Shown here in pieces: positions 1-8,025 of a stretch of 60,858 nucleotides of DNA. The stretch comes from Euryarchaeota archaeon UBA125 (lineage in GTDB: Archaea; Thermoplasmatota; Poseidoniia; Poseidoniales; Thalassarchaeaceae): contig DAPV01000022.1 of NCBI GenBank assembly GCA_002502625.1, positions 1 to 60,858 of the forward strand. The letters run 5' to 3'. Position numbers and translations under genes: made by a program. The notes beneath the pieces were generated by a model that searched no databases, was not told the DNA's origin, and saw only the letters and a list, made by a program, of their open reading frames with translations. Numbering within the stretch: position 1 is the stretch's first letter; each line of letters opens with the position of its first letter.

Positions 1-1386
1 CTCACCTTGAGGTGAATGTCTTAGTTCCCATTTGTTTGGTAGATCTATTGTTAAATTTGCAGAATCTCTTATGTGCCCTCTAAATGGAATTTTCAAAATT
101 TGAATATTTGAATCTGTAAAATTTCCAATTAATGTCCCTGTTTCATCCCATCCCCATGATAGTCCATCAGCAAACACTCCTCCTATTGCAGGATCAATAT
201 GACTTCCAATCGGATAAATTGGTTCAGTTGCAAACATCCCTTCTTCGTTTAGAGAACAACATCCAGAATTTCCAGCATCTTTCCATCCTAATGTACTAAG
301 AATTTCAGAGAACAAGTTAGACTCCACTGAATCAACTGTTCCGTCCCAATTCCCAATAAATTTGTCAATTTGGTACATTATTCCAAGATTAGAGGAGGGG
401 AACATCGGATGACCAATATGCGTTGGAAGTCGAATACTTGCAGACCAATCAGCAAATTCTACAAAATTTGTTTCTGGATTTTCTTCTTCAAAATCTAGGA
501 ACATTGTTGATTCAAGAGAGATTGGCATACTTGGATCAGTTGAGAGCCAAGAATCTAGTGATTCAAAAAGAGCATCATCAAATGAATATGGGAGTAATTC
601 GGGAGTTTCATTGATTAATCTCCATAAATACCATTGTCCATTTTCTATTCTCGGTAAATCATAATCTAATGATCCATTTACAGAGATTCTATCTTCCCAA
701 CCACTTGGTGAATGACGAACTAGTATTGTACCATTCCAACCCGAATCTTGAGCCATTATACGCAAAGTTCCTTCCGAAGGAGGCCATATATCTGTTAACC
801 CACAATCGGCATTTCCACTTATCTCACAATTAACAGAGAGTAGATTATGAGAGATTGAATTATCATCCTCAGTGTATATCGTTTCTATCCAACCCTTTCC
901 CTCTGGAAGGGTTAATGAATCCGTCCCATTAATCCAATCAATAGTTTGTTCTCCAATATATTTCCAAGAATCGATTTCATCAGCACTAAATTGGAATACA
1001 GTAGAAATATTTGCTTTAACAAATGTAGTCACCGAAGAATTAGGACTGATCATGGGTAATAATTGAACAAAAACTCCATTTTCTTGAGATCTAATTTCTG
1101 GTCTAATTGGTTCTGAGTCTTCTAATTCAATCTGTATTTTTGTATCGTTAGTAATTTCGTAATAAATTACTTGTCCTGTCCATGGGTCGATTATTCTAAT
1201 TTCAAATTCAAATGATGTAGTTAGTGGATTCCAATTTCCATTAACCCAATATCCCATTTCAATATCTAATATTGTTCCTTGATTTTCCTCAGCCTGTCCG
1301 GTTGGAGTAGACATTAGAATTAGTAAAGAAATCATAATTATTGCATGAAAACGAATGGGCTCACCCCCATCTTTTTCCATCATCAT
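1..1386 (-). CDS. Secreted surface protein, partial (C-terminus off window)
   Basis: An open frame of 462 codons runs from the start of the window to 1386 on the minus strand without a stop, so the C-terminus lies outside. Three consecutive ATG codons (1386-1378) overlap the 3' end of the sugar kinase gene; a further in-frame ATG at 1335 is also possible. The N-terminus looks like a signal peptide: a short charged stretch, then a hydrophobic run (IIMISLLILM) and a likely cleavage site after GQA. The rest is rich in Asn, Ser, Thr, Gly and Trp with few Lys, as expected of an exported, beta-rich protein. A CC pair lies near residue 372. I recognise no catalytic domain. The gene follows the kinase closely and may share its transcript. 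Confidence 0.75.
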   Translation of the reverse strand, partial: MMMEKDGGEPIRFHAIIMISLLILMSTPTGQAEENQGTILDIEMGYWVNGNWNPLTTSFEFEIRIIDPWTGQVIYYEITNDTKIQIELEDSEPIRPEIRSQENGVFVQLLPMISPNSSVTTFVKANISTVFQFSADEIDSWKYIGEQTIDWINGTDSLTLPEGKGWIETIYTEDDNSISHNLLSVNCEISGNADCGLTDIWPPSEGTLRIMAQDSGWNGTILVRHSPSGWEDRISVNGSLDYDLPRIENGQWYLWRLINETPELLPYSFDDALFESLDSWLSTDPSMPISLESTMFLDFEEENPETNFVEFADWSASIRLPTHIGHPMFPSSNLGIMYQIDKFIGNWDGTVDSVESNLFSEILSTLGWKDAGNSGCCSLNEEGMFATEPIYPIGSHIDPAIGGVFADGLSWGWDETGTLIGNFTDSNIQILKIPFRGHIRDSANLTIDLPNKWELRHSPQGE

Positions 1387-2356
1387 GAATTATTGTTGAA
1401 CCCTGACTATCGATTAATAGAGGTAGAATTTTATGTTTTGAACTTAGAGATTTTTCTAGACGTTTTTTCATTTCATCATCTCCATGAACTAGGAAGAACC
1501 CCCCCCCTCCTGCTCCCAGTAATTTCGCACCGGTAGCTCCTGCATCAATCAATTGGTCATGTAGATTATCAAGTAATTCTCCTGTAATCCCATCAACTAG
1601 CATTCGTTTAATTTGCCATGATTCTTCAAGCAATCTTCCAACTTCCTCAAGTCTTCCTCCTTCTAATGCTGATCTAACTTGGAAAGCTTGAAGCCTTAGT
1701 GTCGATAATTCTCCCATTCTATCCACAGTCATTTCTTTTTGTTTTGATAGAACAGAATTTGCAGATCTAGTTAGTCCTGTATAAACTAGCGAAAATTCAT
1801 TTTCAATACGTTGTTTTGTATTATCTGACAGAATAAGAGGGTCGATACTAACAGAACCATCTGGTAGGAATCCTATTGTATTCACACCTCCAATTGCAGC
1901 AGCATATTGATCTTGTTTTCCGATTGGTTGACCAAGAACATCAATTTCTATTCTGCATGCTTCTCTAGCTAATTCTTCGGAAGACATTGGATTTCCAGCA
2001 AGAGATGACAATGCATTGAGTAGACCAATTGTAACTGCGGAAGATGATCCTAGACCTGTTCCTCTAGATGGGATATCTGCTATTGTGGTGATTTCAATAC
2101 CATGTGTAACTCCTGTAGATTTCATTGCTTCACGAACTAATTCATGCTGAATTTCATCTATATCATTTACAAATTCCATCGATGAATAGGAAATTCGAAT
2201 TGAATTATCAAATCTAGGATTTACTGTTACATATAGATAACGAGCCATTGCTAGAGAAGTTACTGCGCCCCCATCAGAGTGATTCTCATAGAATGCTGCC
2301 AAGTCAGTTCCCCCTCCACAGAAGGATGCTCGTACCGGCGTCCTACTAATCAGCAT
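1361..2356 (-). CDS. GHMP-family sugar kinase (heptose-7-phosphate kinase/HddA-like)
   Basis: A 331-aa GHMP kinase. The N-terminus (RTPVRASFCGGGTDL) is typical of the D-glycero-D-manno-heptose-7-phosphate kinase/HddA branch. The ATP-binding motif GLGSSSAV falls near residues 101-108, and the C-terminal Gly-rich motif (GAGGGGFF) is present. It would phosphorylate a sugar or sugar phosphate for nucleotide-sugar synthesis feeding surface glycans; the exact substrate cannot be read from sequence. I chose the ATG at 2356 because the conserved N-terminus starts there; an upstream frame-open ATG at 2416 would add 20 residues without family similarity. The gene is divergent from pyrB. A run of nine G (coding strand) encodes the C-terminal glycine loop. 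Confidence 0.85.
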   Translation of the reverse strand: MLISRTPVRASFCGGGTDLAAFYENHSDGGAVTSLAMARYLYVTVNPRFDNSIRISYSSMEFVNDIDEIQHELVREAMKSTGVTHGIEITTIADIPSRGTGLGSSSAVTIGLLNALSSLAGNPMSSEELAREACRIEIDVLGQPIGKQDQYAAAIGGVNTIGFLPDGSVSIDPLILSDNTKQRIENEFSLVYTGLTRSANSVLSKQKEMTVDRMGELSTLRLQAFQVRSALEGGRLEEVGRLLEESWQIKRMLVDGITGELLDNLHDQLIDAGATGAKLLGAGGGGFFLVHGDDEMKKRLEKSLSSKHKILPLLIDSQGSTIIHDDGKRWG

Positions 2357-2470
2357 AGTACTGGGACCTAGTCCCCTCACATCAAGCCGACGGAGTGCTG
2401 TGAAGATAGATGCCAATTCAACGGGAAGGAATATGGCCGGGGTTCTCCCAGTTTGAAGAAGGGGACGAGT

Positions 2471-3403
2471 ATGAGTGGCCTAATCACTGTGGATGACCTG
2501 ACGAATGAAGAGATATTGTCTATACTTGATGATGCAGAAAGAATGCTGCCCATAGCAAGAGGTGAAATCCATTTACCAATCCTTGCTGGCAAGGTTTTAG
2601 CTAATCTTTTCTTCGAACCTTCTACTCGAACAAGAATGTCTTTTGAAACCGCTATGAAAAGACTCGGAGGTTCAGTATTGAATTTGGGTGACGTTTCTAA
2701 TTCCTCTGTAGTAAAAGGTGAAACATTGTATGATACTATGCAAATGATGGATGGATACGCAGATATTGCTGTAATTCGTCATCCACGTCAAGGAGCAGCT
2801 CGTTATTCTTCAAATGCAGTTAAAATCCCTGTAATTAATGCAGGAGATGGTGCTGGACATCATCCAACTCAAACACTTCTAGATCTCTTCACAATCCGCT
2901 CTTGCCATGGAACACTTGAGGGACTTAATGTTGCATTAGTTGGTGATTTAAGATATGGTCGTACGGTTCACAGTTTGTCGGAAGCGCTAGCTCGTTTTGG
3001 GTGTTCTTTGACTTTTATTTCTCCTACCTCTCTAACTATGCCTCGAGAAATAATTTCAGATCTTCTTAATTCAGGTATTTCAATCGAAGAAACAGGAGAC
3101 CTTCATGGATCTATCGAAAATGTAGATGTCATATACATGACACGCATTCAGAAGGAACGCTTCCCAGATGATGATGAATATCACAAGGTTGCAGGAGTAT
3201 TCAAATTAAATCGTTCTGATTTGAGCTCTGCTAAGAAAGATATGATAATCATGCATCCATTACCTCGTGTCGATGAAATTTCTCCAGATGTCGATTCAAC
3301 TATACATGCGAAATATTTCGAACAGGCATTCTATGGAGTGGTTGCTAGAATGTCGTTATTATGTCGCTTATTAGGAGTTTCAGTTCCGGAGGTGAATCAA
3401 TGA
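2471..3403 (+). CDS. pyrB: Aspartate carbamoyltransferase, catalytic subunit
   Basis: Joins carbamoyl phosphate and aspartate to make N-carbamoyl-aspartate, the committed step of pyrimidine synthesis. The 310-aa product has the usual length. The carbamoyl-phosphate motif FEPSTRTRMSFE is near the N-terminus, HHPTQTLLDLF is central, GDLRYGRTVHSL begins the aspartate domain and HPLPRVDEI is near the C-terminus. I prefer the ATG at 2471 over a TTG at 2453 because family N-termini begin close to GLITVDDLT. It overlaps pyrI by four bases (ATGA), so the two subunits are translationally coupled. No convincing TATA box is seen in the 114-base divergent gap to the sugar kinase. Confidence 0.97.
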   Translation: MSGLITVDDLTNEEILSILDDAERMLPIARGEIHLPILAGKVLANLFFEPSTRTRMSFETAMKRLGGSVLNLGDVSNSSVVKGETLYDTMQMMDGYADIAVIRHPRQGAARYSSNAVKIPVINAGDGAGHHPTQTLLDLFTIRSCHGTLEGLNVALVGDLRYGRTVHSLSEALARFGCSLTFISPTSLTMPREIISDLLNSGISIEETGDLHGSIENVDVIYMTRIQKERFPDDDEYHKVAGVFKLNRSDLSSAKKDMIIMHPLPRVDEISPDVDSTIHAKYFEQAFYGVVARMSLLCRLLGVSVPEVNQ

Positions 3404-3873
3404 GCGAAGAAGGTATGCGCAGAGTAACAGCTATCCAAAATGGAACCATAATTGATCACGTTCCGGCGGGTTCTTCGTTGAAGGTATTAGGAATGTTAGG
3501 ATTACTAGACAGTCGTAGTACCCCAATTTCCTTGGCAATGAATGTTCCAAGCAAGAAGTTAGATAGAAAGGATGTAATGAAGGTAGAAGATCGTGAATTA
3601 ACTCAAGAAGAGTTAGATAGATTAGCAATAATTGCTCCTAATGCTTCTGTATCAATTATCCGAGATTATCGGGTGGCTGAAAAGAGGTCTGTAGTACTTG
3701 GAGATGAATTATTAAACGTTGCCCGTTGTTCGTTTTCTAATTGTATTATGAATAATCCAAGAGAACCTCTTCCACATCGAATTCTAGTTCATTCAAGAAA
3801 TCCATTAGAACTTAGATGCGCATATTGCGGTAAAACACAGTCTGTAGACGATATTGTTAATCATCTAATCTGA
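3400..3873 (+). CDS. pyrI: Aspartate carbamoyltransferase, regulatory subunit
   Basis: A 157-aa zinc-containing regulatory chain that binds nucleotide effectors and bridges PyrB trimers. The N-terminal allosteric domain has the family pattern (AIQNGTIIDHVPAG). Four cysteines in a C-x4-C ... C-x2-C arrangement (CSFSNC and CAYC) form the structural zinc site in the C-terminal domain. The start is set by the ATGA overlap with pyrB and a strong Shine-Dalgarno GGAGGTGA at 3388-3395; an in-frame ATG at 3361 lies inside pyrB and is unlikely. This subunit implies feedback control of pyrimidine synthesis. Confidence 0.97.
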   Translation: MSEEGMRRVTAIQNGTIIDHVPAGSSLKVLGMLGLLDSRSTPISLAMNVPSKKLDRKDVMKVEDRELTQEELDRLAIIAPNASVSIIRDYRVAEKRSVVLGDELLNVARCSFSNCIMNNPREPLPHRILVHSRNPLELRCAYCGKTQSVDDIVNHLI

Positions 3874-3900
3874 ATATTTGCAAAGGAAAATGGTGAAATT

Positions 3901-4509
3901 ATGATAGAGGAATCGAAGACTAATCGTGCACCTCGTTTGACTATAATTGCTGGAGCTACAGGAACCGGCAAATCGACTTTAGCTCATATGGTTGCACATG
4001 AACTTGATTTTAGCAGATGTGTTTCAACAGATACAATTAGAGAAGTATTAAGATGTAATATTAGTATTAATGAATCTCCTGCTTTACATCGTTCATCTTA
4101 CTCTAATGGAGAAACAGGAGATCCAGTAAATGATTGGCTAGATGCATCAGAAGTTGTTGAAAAAGGAATAGATGCCGTAATCAATAGAGCTAGAGCCCAG
4201 GGTGTAGATTTAGTAATTGAGGGCGTACATATTATCCCCAAATCATCTTGGTTAAGAGATTGGAGAGAAGCAGGTGGTAGAGCGATTGGAATATTTGCTA
4301 CTGCTGATGCTGAAAATCAACATAGAGAATTTATCATGAAACGAGAAGAAGCAACATATAGGGGATCATCACGTTATGTCTTAGCATTTGATAGAATTAG
4401 AGTAATACAACGAGCAATTATGGAAAGGGGTAGAGTAGCAGGATGGGTTAGAATTGACCCGCTTCTTCATGACGATCCATTGTTACGAATCCGTCAAAAT
4501 CTAGAATAA
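3901..4509 (+). CDS. P-loop kinase, 2-phosphoglycerate kinase-like
   Basis: A 202-aa P-loop protein. Walker A is GATGTGKST at residues 18-26; a switch-like CVSTDTIREVLR follows, and IEGVHIIP resembles the Walker-B/lid region of archaeal 2-phosphoglycerate kinases and zeta-toxin-like kinases. In the family that makes cyclic 2,3-diphosphoglycerate, 2-phosphoglycerate is phosphorylated to the 2,3-bisphosphate; whether this protein does so is inference, because no cyclase lies nearby. GGTGA at 3892-3896 serves as the ribosome-binding site. It lies 27 bases after pyrI and may be co-transcribed. It converges on the filament operon with no gap. Confidence 0.75.
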   Translation: MIEESKTNRAPRLTIIAGATGTGKSTLAHMVAHELDFSRCVSTDTIREVLRCNISINESPALHRSSYSNGETGDPVNDWLDASEVVEKGIDAVINRARAQGVDLVIEGVHIIPKSSWLRDWREAGGRAIGIFATADAENQHREFIMKREEATYRGSSRYVLAFDRIRVIQRAIMERGRVAGWVRIDPLLHDDPLLRIRQNLE

Positions 4510-4938
4510 CTATGGTAATTCGATAGTCGCATCTAACATTAGTAGCATTCTGCTATTTCTATCGGCAATTCCTGCTTCAGCTGATACGTGACATTCACTT
4601 CCTTCAATTGAGACATTTAGTCCAACTAAAATCACTTCAACTCCTCTATGTTCTCCATGTCTAACAAGATCATTTTGAACACTTTTCGCAGCATCATTAC
4701 AGATTTCGTAATCAGTTCCTTGTCCTGCCAAGTTATTGATTCGTGATTGTATTGTCGCTTCCCACACGTCATCAACTTCTGCAGCAGTCTGAAGAACTGC
4801 ATCATCAGAGGAATCATATGGCTCACCCATTCCGACTACTTTGACACCATAAATTGCCATAGAAAGTAGTGCAAGAAGAAGTACTACACCAGTTGCCAAT
4901 AACATCTGTGCCTTATCATTAGTATTGCTATGATTCAT
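4510..4938 (-). CDS. Small membrane-anchored filament-operon protein
   Basis: A 142-aa protein with one N-terminal transmembrane helix (MLLATGVVLLLALLSMAIYG) followed by about 110 residues of extracytoplasmic domain containing two cysteines. It is the last gene of the type IV filament operon. The start ATG at 4938 shares its A with the TAA of the upstream gene (TAATG), implying coupled translation; the longer frame starting at 4983 would lie in the neighbour. The single-helix plus globular-domain architecture resembles pseudopilins or ArlF/ArlG-type accessory subunits, but I see no clear class III signal-peptidase site, so the exact role is uncertain. Confidence 0.75.
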   Translation of the reverse strand: MNHSNTNDKAQMLLATGVVLLLALLSMAIYGVKVVGMGEPYDSSDDAVLQTAAEVDDVWEATIQSRINNLAGQGTDYEICNDAAKSVQNDLVRHGEHRGVEVILVGLNVSIEGSECHVSAEAGIADRNSRMLLMLDATIELP

Positions 4939-5384
4939 TAAGCACCACTTCCAATATGCCAAACTTGAAGTCCTACAGTCCAAAGATGACCTTCAATCGA
5001 ATGTAAATGCATTACTGTAAGACTTTGTCCTGGTGGGATTTCTCCAATTCCTTCTCTTTCCATTGGTTCAGCATCTACTGCTAACCAACAATTTCCAGTT
5101 ACAGTTTCAGGTAAATTATCCAGAAGAATAGTACAAGCTTCTACTCGTTCATCAGCCGCTAAATGAGAATTCATGATTGACGTTCCATTTTGATCTACTT
5201 CTGCTGAAGAAAGAGTATGAGCATCTTCGGCGGCAACAAGTAATGCAGCATCAGATGCGATTGGATTCGTATCAGGAACTTGTAATTGAATTACAAATGC
5301 AGCACAAAGAAAGAACAGCCAGAATAGAGTAATCATCTCTATCATATGGACTTGGGCATTTGTTGATTTTGCCTCTTTCTCCAT
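4938..5384 (-). CDS. Small membrane-anchored filament-operon protein
   Basis: A 148-aa protein with an N-terminal transmembrane segment (MITLFWLFFLCAAFVIQL) and a soluble C-terminal domain containing two cysteines that may form a disulfide. The ATG at 5384 follows the stop of the FlaJ-like gene by four bases, and its Shine-Dalgarno AGGGTGA overlaps that stop, so it belongs to the same operon and is coupled to it. It is paired with the following 142-aa protein in size and topology. Together they may be the minor pilin, adaptor or stator pair of the machine. No homology to major pilins is recognisable. Confidence 0.75.
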   Translation of the reverse strand: MEKEAKSTNAQVHMIEMITLFWLFFLCAAFVIQLQVPDTNPIASDAALLVAAEDAHTLSSAEVDQNGTSIMNSHLAADERVEACTILLDNLPETVTGNCWLAVDAEPMEREGIGEIPPGQSLTVMHLHSIEGHLWTVGLQVWHIGSGA

Positions 5385-5388
5385 TATA

Positions 5389-6924
5389 TCACCCTGGAGC
5401 CATTCTTCCAATAGAATGTACTAGCCCTTCTGCCATAGGAACTCCAATTAGTTCTGGAGAGAAAGCAACAAAGTTGAATGCAAAAAGAGCAAGAATCAGC
5501 ATGTATCCTGAATGTTTCATCCCGTTTGCCAAGCGTCCAGTCGCCATTAATCCAGCCATTGCACCATTACCAACCGCTTGGGCAGATACGCCATAAAAGA
5601 AAACTACAAGGAAGAACAGTGGATCTACGGCATTAATTTGCATGTTTCCAATACTTTCAGATTCTCCTCCACTGTTTGAACTAGCAATAGCTGGGATGAA
5701 CACTTTGGAAAGAACTACAATTACTCCCATAAATACAAGATATGAAACCCAAATTACTGAAATATATGATGCAATTGCTCTAACACGTTCACCTTCTAGG
5801 AATTTAATTTCTCTTGAATCATTTGCTGCAGTCACTAAGATGTCAGAAATCTTCCCTCCTGCTTTGTTTGCTTCATCAATTAGAGATACAGCCCTATGTA
5901 CTAAGGGAGTATTTACTCTATTAGCAAACATCTTCATCACATCTCCGAATGGAATCCCCCATGATAATTGATCAGACATTTTCTGAATATCATTATTCAA
6001 AGCTCCATATTCTGACCTTGCAAGGGTTCTTACTGAAACAACCATTGAAAGACCACCCTTCCAATATTCTGCTAAGTCTCTTAGGAAGTCAGGAAATTTA
6101 TCTTCGATTGCTTTGATTTTCCTTGCTTGTGCATCGCTGTACAATGCAGCAGGGAAGACCATTATCAGTAATCCCAGTCCGAAGAAATTTACAAAAATTG
6201 TTGGATGAAGAGCAAAAGGACCGGCGTCTACTTTTGGTCCAATCCACAATGATTTGTTGTTCATATTTTCTGGAATTCCATCATATGATTCCACGCTTAC
6301 TGTAAATTCAAAATTTCTAATTGCAGGTTGATCTGATGGTATTTCTACCCATATTTCGTATTGTTTGTTTGCCTGTACAGGAATATTGTTTAAACCACAT
6401 TCTTCGCTGTTAGAAACCATTCCTTGAGTTGCTATAGTAGTAGTTGACAAATCAAATGCCCTTTCAACAATTGAAAGTGTAAAAGTACCACTATTGTCGG
6501 CTTCTGCTGTACAACTAACATCCGCAGTTTGGGGCGGATGATTTTGATTACCAAGCCTTTGTTGCTCAATTCCTGGCACTATAAAAAAGGCAGCAGCACC
6601 CGGTGAACTTATCTTATCCCATTCTTCGCTCCATGTTTCTATAGTGGGGCTTTCTTGAGTGAGAAAACAAGATTGATTATCTGCATACGTCGGGGGAACT
6701 GGAACATTTGGATCAAATGAATCGGGGCATGCTAGATTTAGAAACATAGGCATCTGATTCATTGGTTTGAAAACTAAATCAGCATTAGTAATCCAGAAAC
6801 CCATACAACTCATTCCAAGCATCATTCCGATAACAAGAATAATTGTGAAGTTAGTTTCTGTACTATCGTCTTTAGGTAGTTCTAATCTAACTGTGATTTT
6901 CTTCTTACCCTTTTTTCTAGCCAA
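5389..6924 (-). CDS. Type IV filament platform protein (FlaJ/TadC family) with large extracellular insertion
   Basis: A 511-aa integral membrane protein with a C-terminal T2SSF/FlaJ-type core: a cytoplasmic helical domain (about residues 270-370, with FPDFLRDLAEYWKGG) followed by several transmembrane helices. Unusually, the first transmembrane helix (about residues 27-49) is followed by an Asn/Pro-rich, cysteine-containing stretch of roughly 180 residues that should lie outside the cell before the next helix. Translation starts at TTG 6924 behind a near-perfect GGAGGTGA; the frame has no better ATG. It would be the membrane platform on which the secretion ATPase acts. Confidence 0.85.
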   Translation of the reverse strand: MARKKGKKKITVRLELPKDDSTETNFTIILVIGMMLGMSCMGFWITNADLVFKPMNQMPMFLNLACPDSFDPNVPVPPTYADNQSCFLTQESPTIETWSEEWDKISSPGAAAFFIVPGIEQQRLGNQNHPPQTADVSCTAEADNSGTFTLSIVERAFDLSTTTIATQGMVSNSEECGLNNIPVQANKQYEIWVEIPSDQPAIRNFEFTVSVESYDGIPENMNNKSLWIGPKVDAGPFALHPTIFVNFFGLGLLIMVFPAALYSDAQARKIKAIEDKFPDFLRDLAEYWKGGLSMVVSVRTLARSEYGALNNDIQKMSDQLSWGIPFGDVMKMFANRVNTPLVHRAVSLIDEANKAGGKISDILVTAANDSREIKFLEGERVRAIASYISVIWVSYLVFMGVIVVLSKVFIPAIASSNSGGESESIGNMQINAVDPLFFLVVFFYGVSAQAVGNGAMAGLMATGRLANGMKHSGYMLILALFAFNFVAFSPELIGVPMAEGLVHSIGRMAPG

Positions 6925-6936
6925 ATACTCACCTCC

Positions 6937-8007
6937 TTACATTTCGTTTTCTTGAGACATTAGCCATACAAACAGAGAATACGCGATATGAATCATTGGG
7001 AGTAATCCCATCACAATTCCATAAACCATATTTTCAGAAATTTGAGATCCAGCCCCCGATACCCAGAACATAATGACTAACATTACGATAAGAAACAGTG
7101 GCATTGCTACTGCAACTACAATATATGTTTCAGCAAACATTGCTAGTGTTTCCAAGAATACAGTAAGTCTGATTCTATTTTCTCTCATGTAGTGTTCAGC
7201 CCTATTCAGGAAGTATAACTTTAGATTACCTCCAGATGAAAGAGTTCCTACCATTCCTTGGAAGAATTCAGTAACCCATACAGAAGCAGCTCGATCAACA
7301 GCAAGTTTCACTGCTGTGATAATATCATAACCGAAGAGAGTCATATCACGATATACCATCGAAGAATCATATGCAATATCTCCATAAATTTCTCCATTCT
7401 TGGCTAAAGATCTGAAAATTTTTACTGGTGTAGCATTTGCAGCTGACATTGCTGCTGTATAAGAAGATGCATATGGCAAAAATTTCTCTAATCGTTCTGC
7501 TCGAGCAGATCTTTTCCTTTCTGCTTCGTTACCAAAATATTTGTTTGCAGAATAAGGAACTATTAAACCGAGTAAAATGACTACAATAGCTTTCCATAAG
7601 AATGGGAAAACTTGGGTAGTATAGTGTGGACATCCATTTCCTGGTTGGGATGGGTTAATATCTGCTTTATGCCAGAATTCCCAATCCATACAAGTCATAA
7701 CAGTAGCAGGGTCTTGTATCGATTCATAGATTGCAATTAGTCCTGCTCCAGGTAAGAAAACGAGTGCCATAAGTGCACCACATCCAATAATTACTGCTAT
7801 AGTGCTCATCAATTGTGTCGATTTGTATACTTCTGGCATTACCCTAATATCAGCTTGAACTAGAAGTTTTTTCAAGTCTAGATTCTTACGGGCACGTTCA
7901 CGATAAAAACCTCCAAAAAGGGTATTGGATATCTTCTGCCATGGAGTTGGAATCATACCTTCGAAGTCATATTGCTTCTTTGATTTCAAATCTCTTTTTT
8001 TTGCCAA
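6937..8007 (-). CDS. Second type IV filament platform protein (FlaJ/TadB family)
   Basis: A 356-aa membrane protein of the T2SSF/FlaJ type: a cytoplasmic N-terminus, a first helix near residue 70, a short outer loop with two cysteines, a helix near residue 140, a cytoplasmic helical domain (EKFLPYASSYTAAMSAANAT) and two C-terminal helices. Two different platform proteins next to one ATPase resemble the TadB/TadC pair more than the single ArlJ of a classical archaellum. The start is TTG 8007 behind AGGAGGCGG. The stop TAA is followed at once by the Shine-Dalgarno of the next gene. Confidence 0.85.
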   Translation of the reverse strand: MAKKRDLKSKKQYDFEGMIPTPWQKISNTLFGGFYRERARKNLDLKKLLVQADIRVMPEVYKSTQLMSTIAVIIGCGALMALVFLPGAGLIAIYESIQDPATVMTCMDWEFWHKADINPSQPGNGCPHYTTQVFPFLWKAIVVILLGLIVPYSANKYFGNEAERKRSARAERLEKFLPYASSYTAAMSAANATPVKIFRSLAKNGEIYGDIAYDSSMVYRDMTLFGYDIITAVKLAVDRAASVWVTEFFQGMVGTLSSGGNLKLYFLNRAEHYMRENRIRLTVFLETLAMFAETYIVVAVAMPLFLIVMLVIMFWVSGAGSQISENMVYGIVMGLLPMIHIAYSLFVWLMSQENEM

Positions 8008-8025
8008 AATTCCGCCTCCTAAAGG

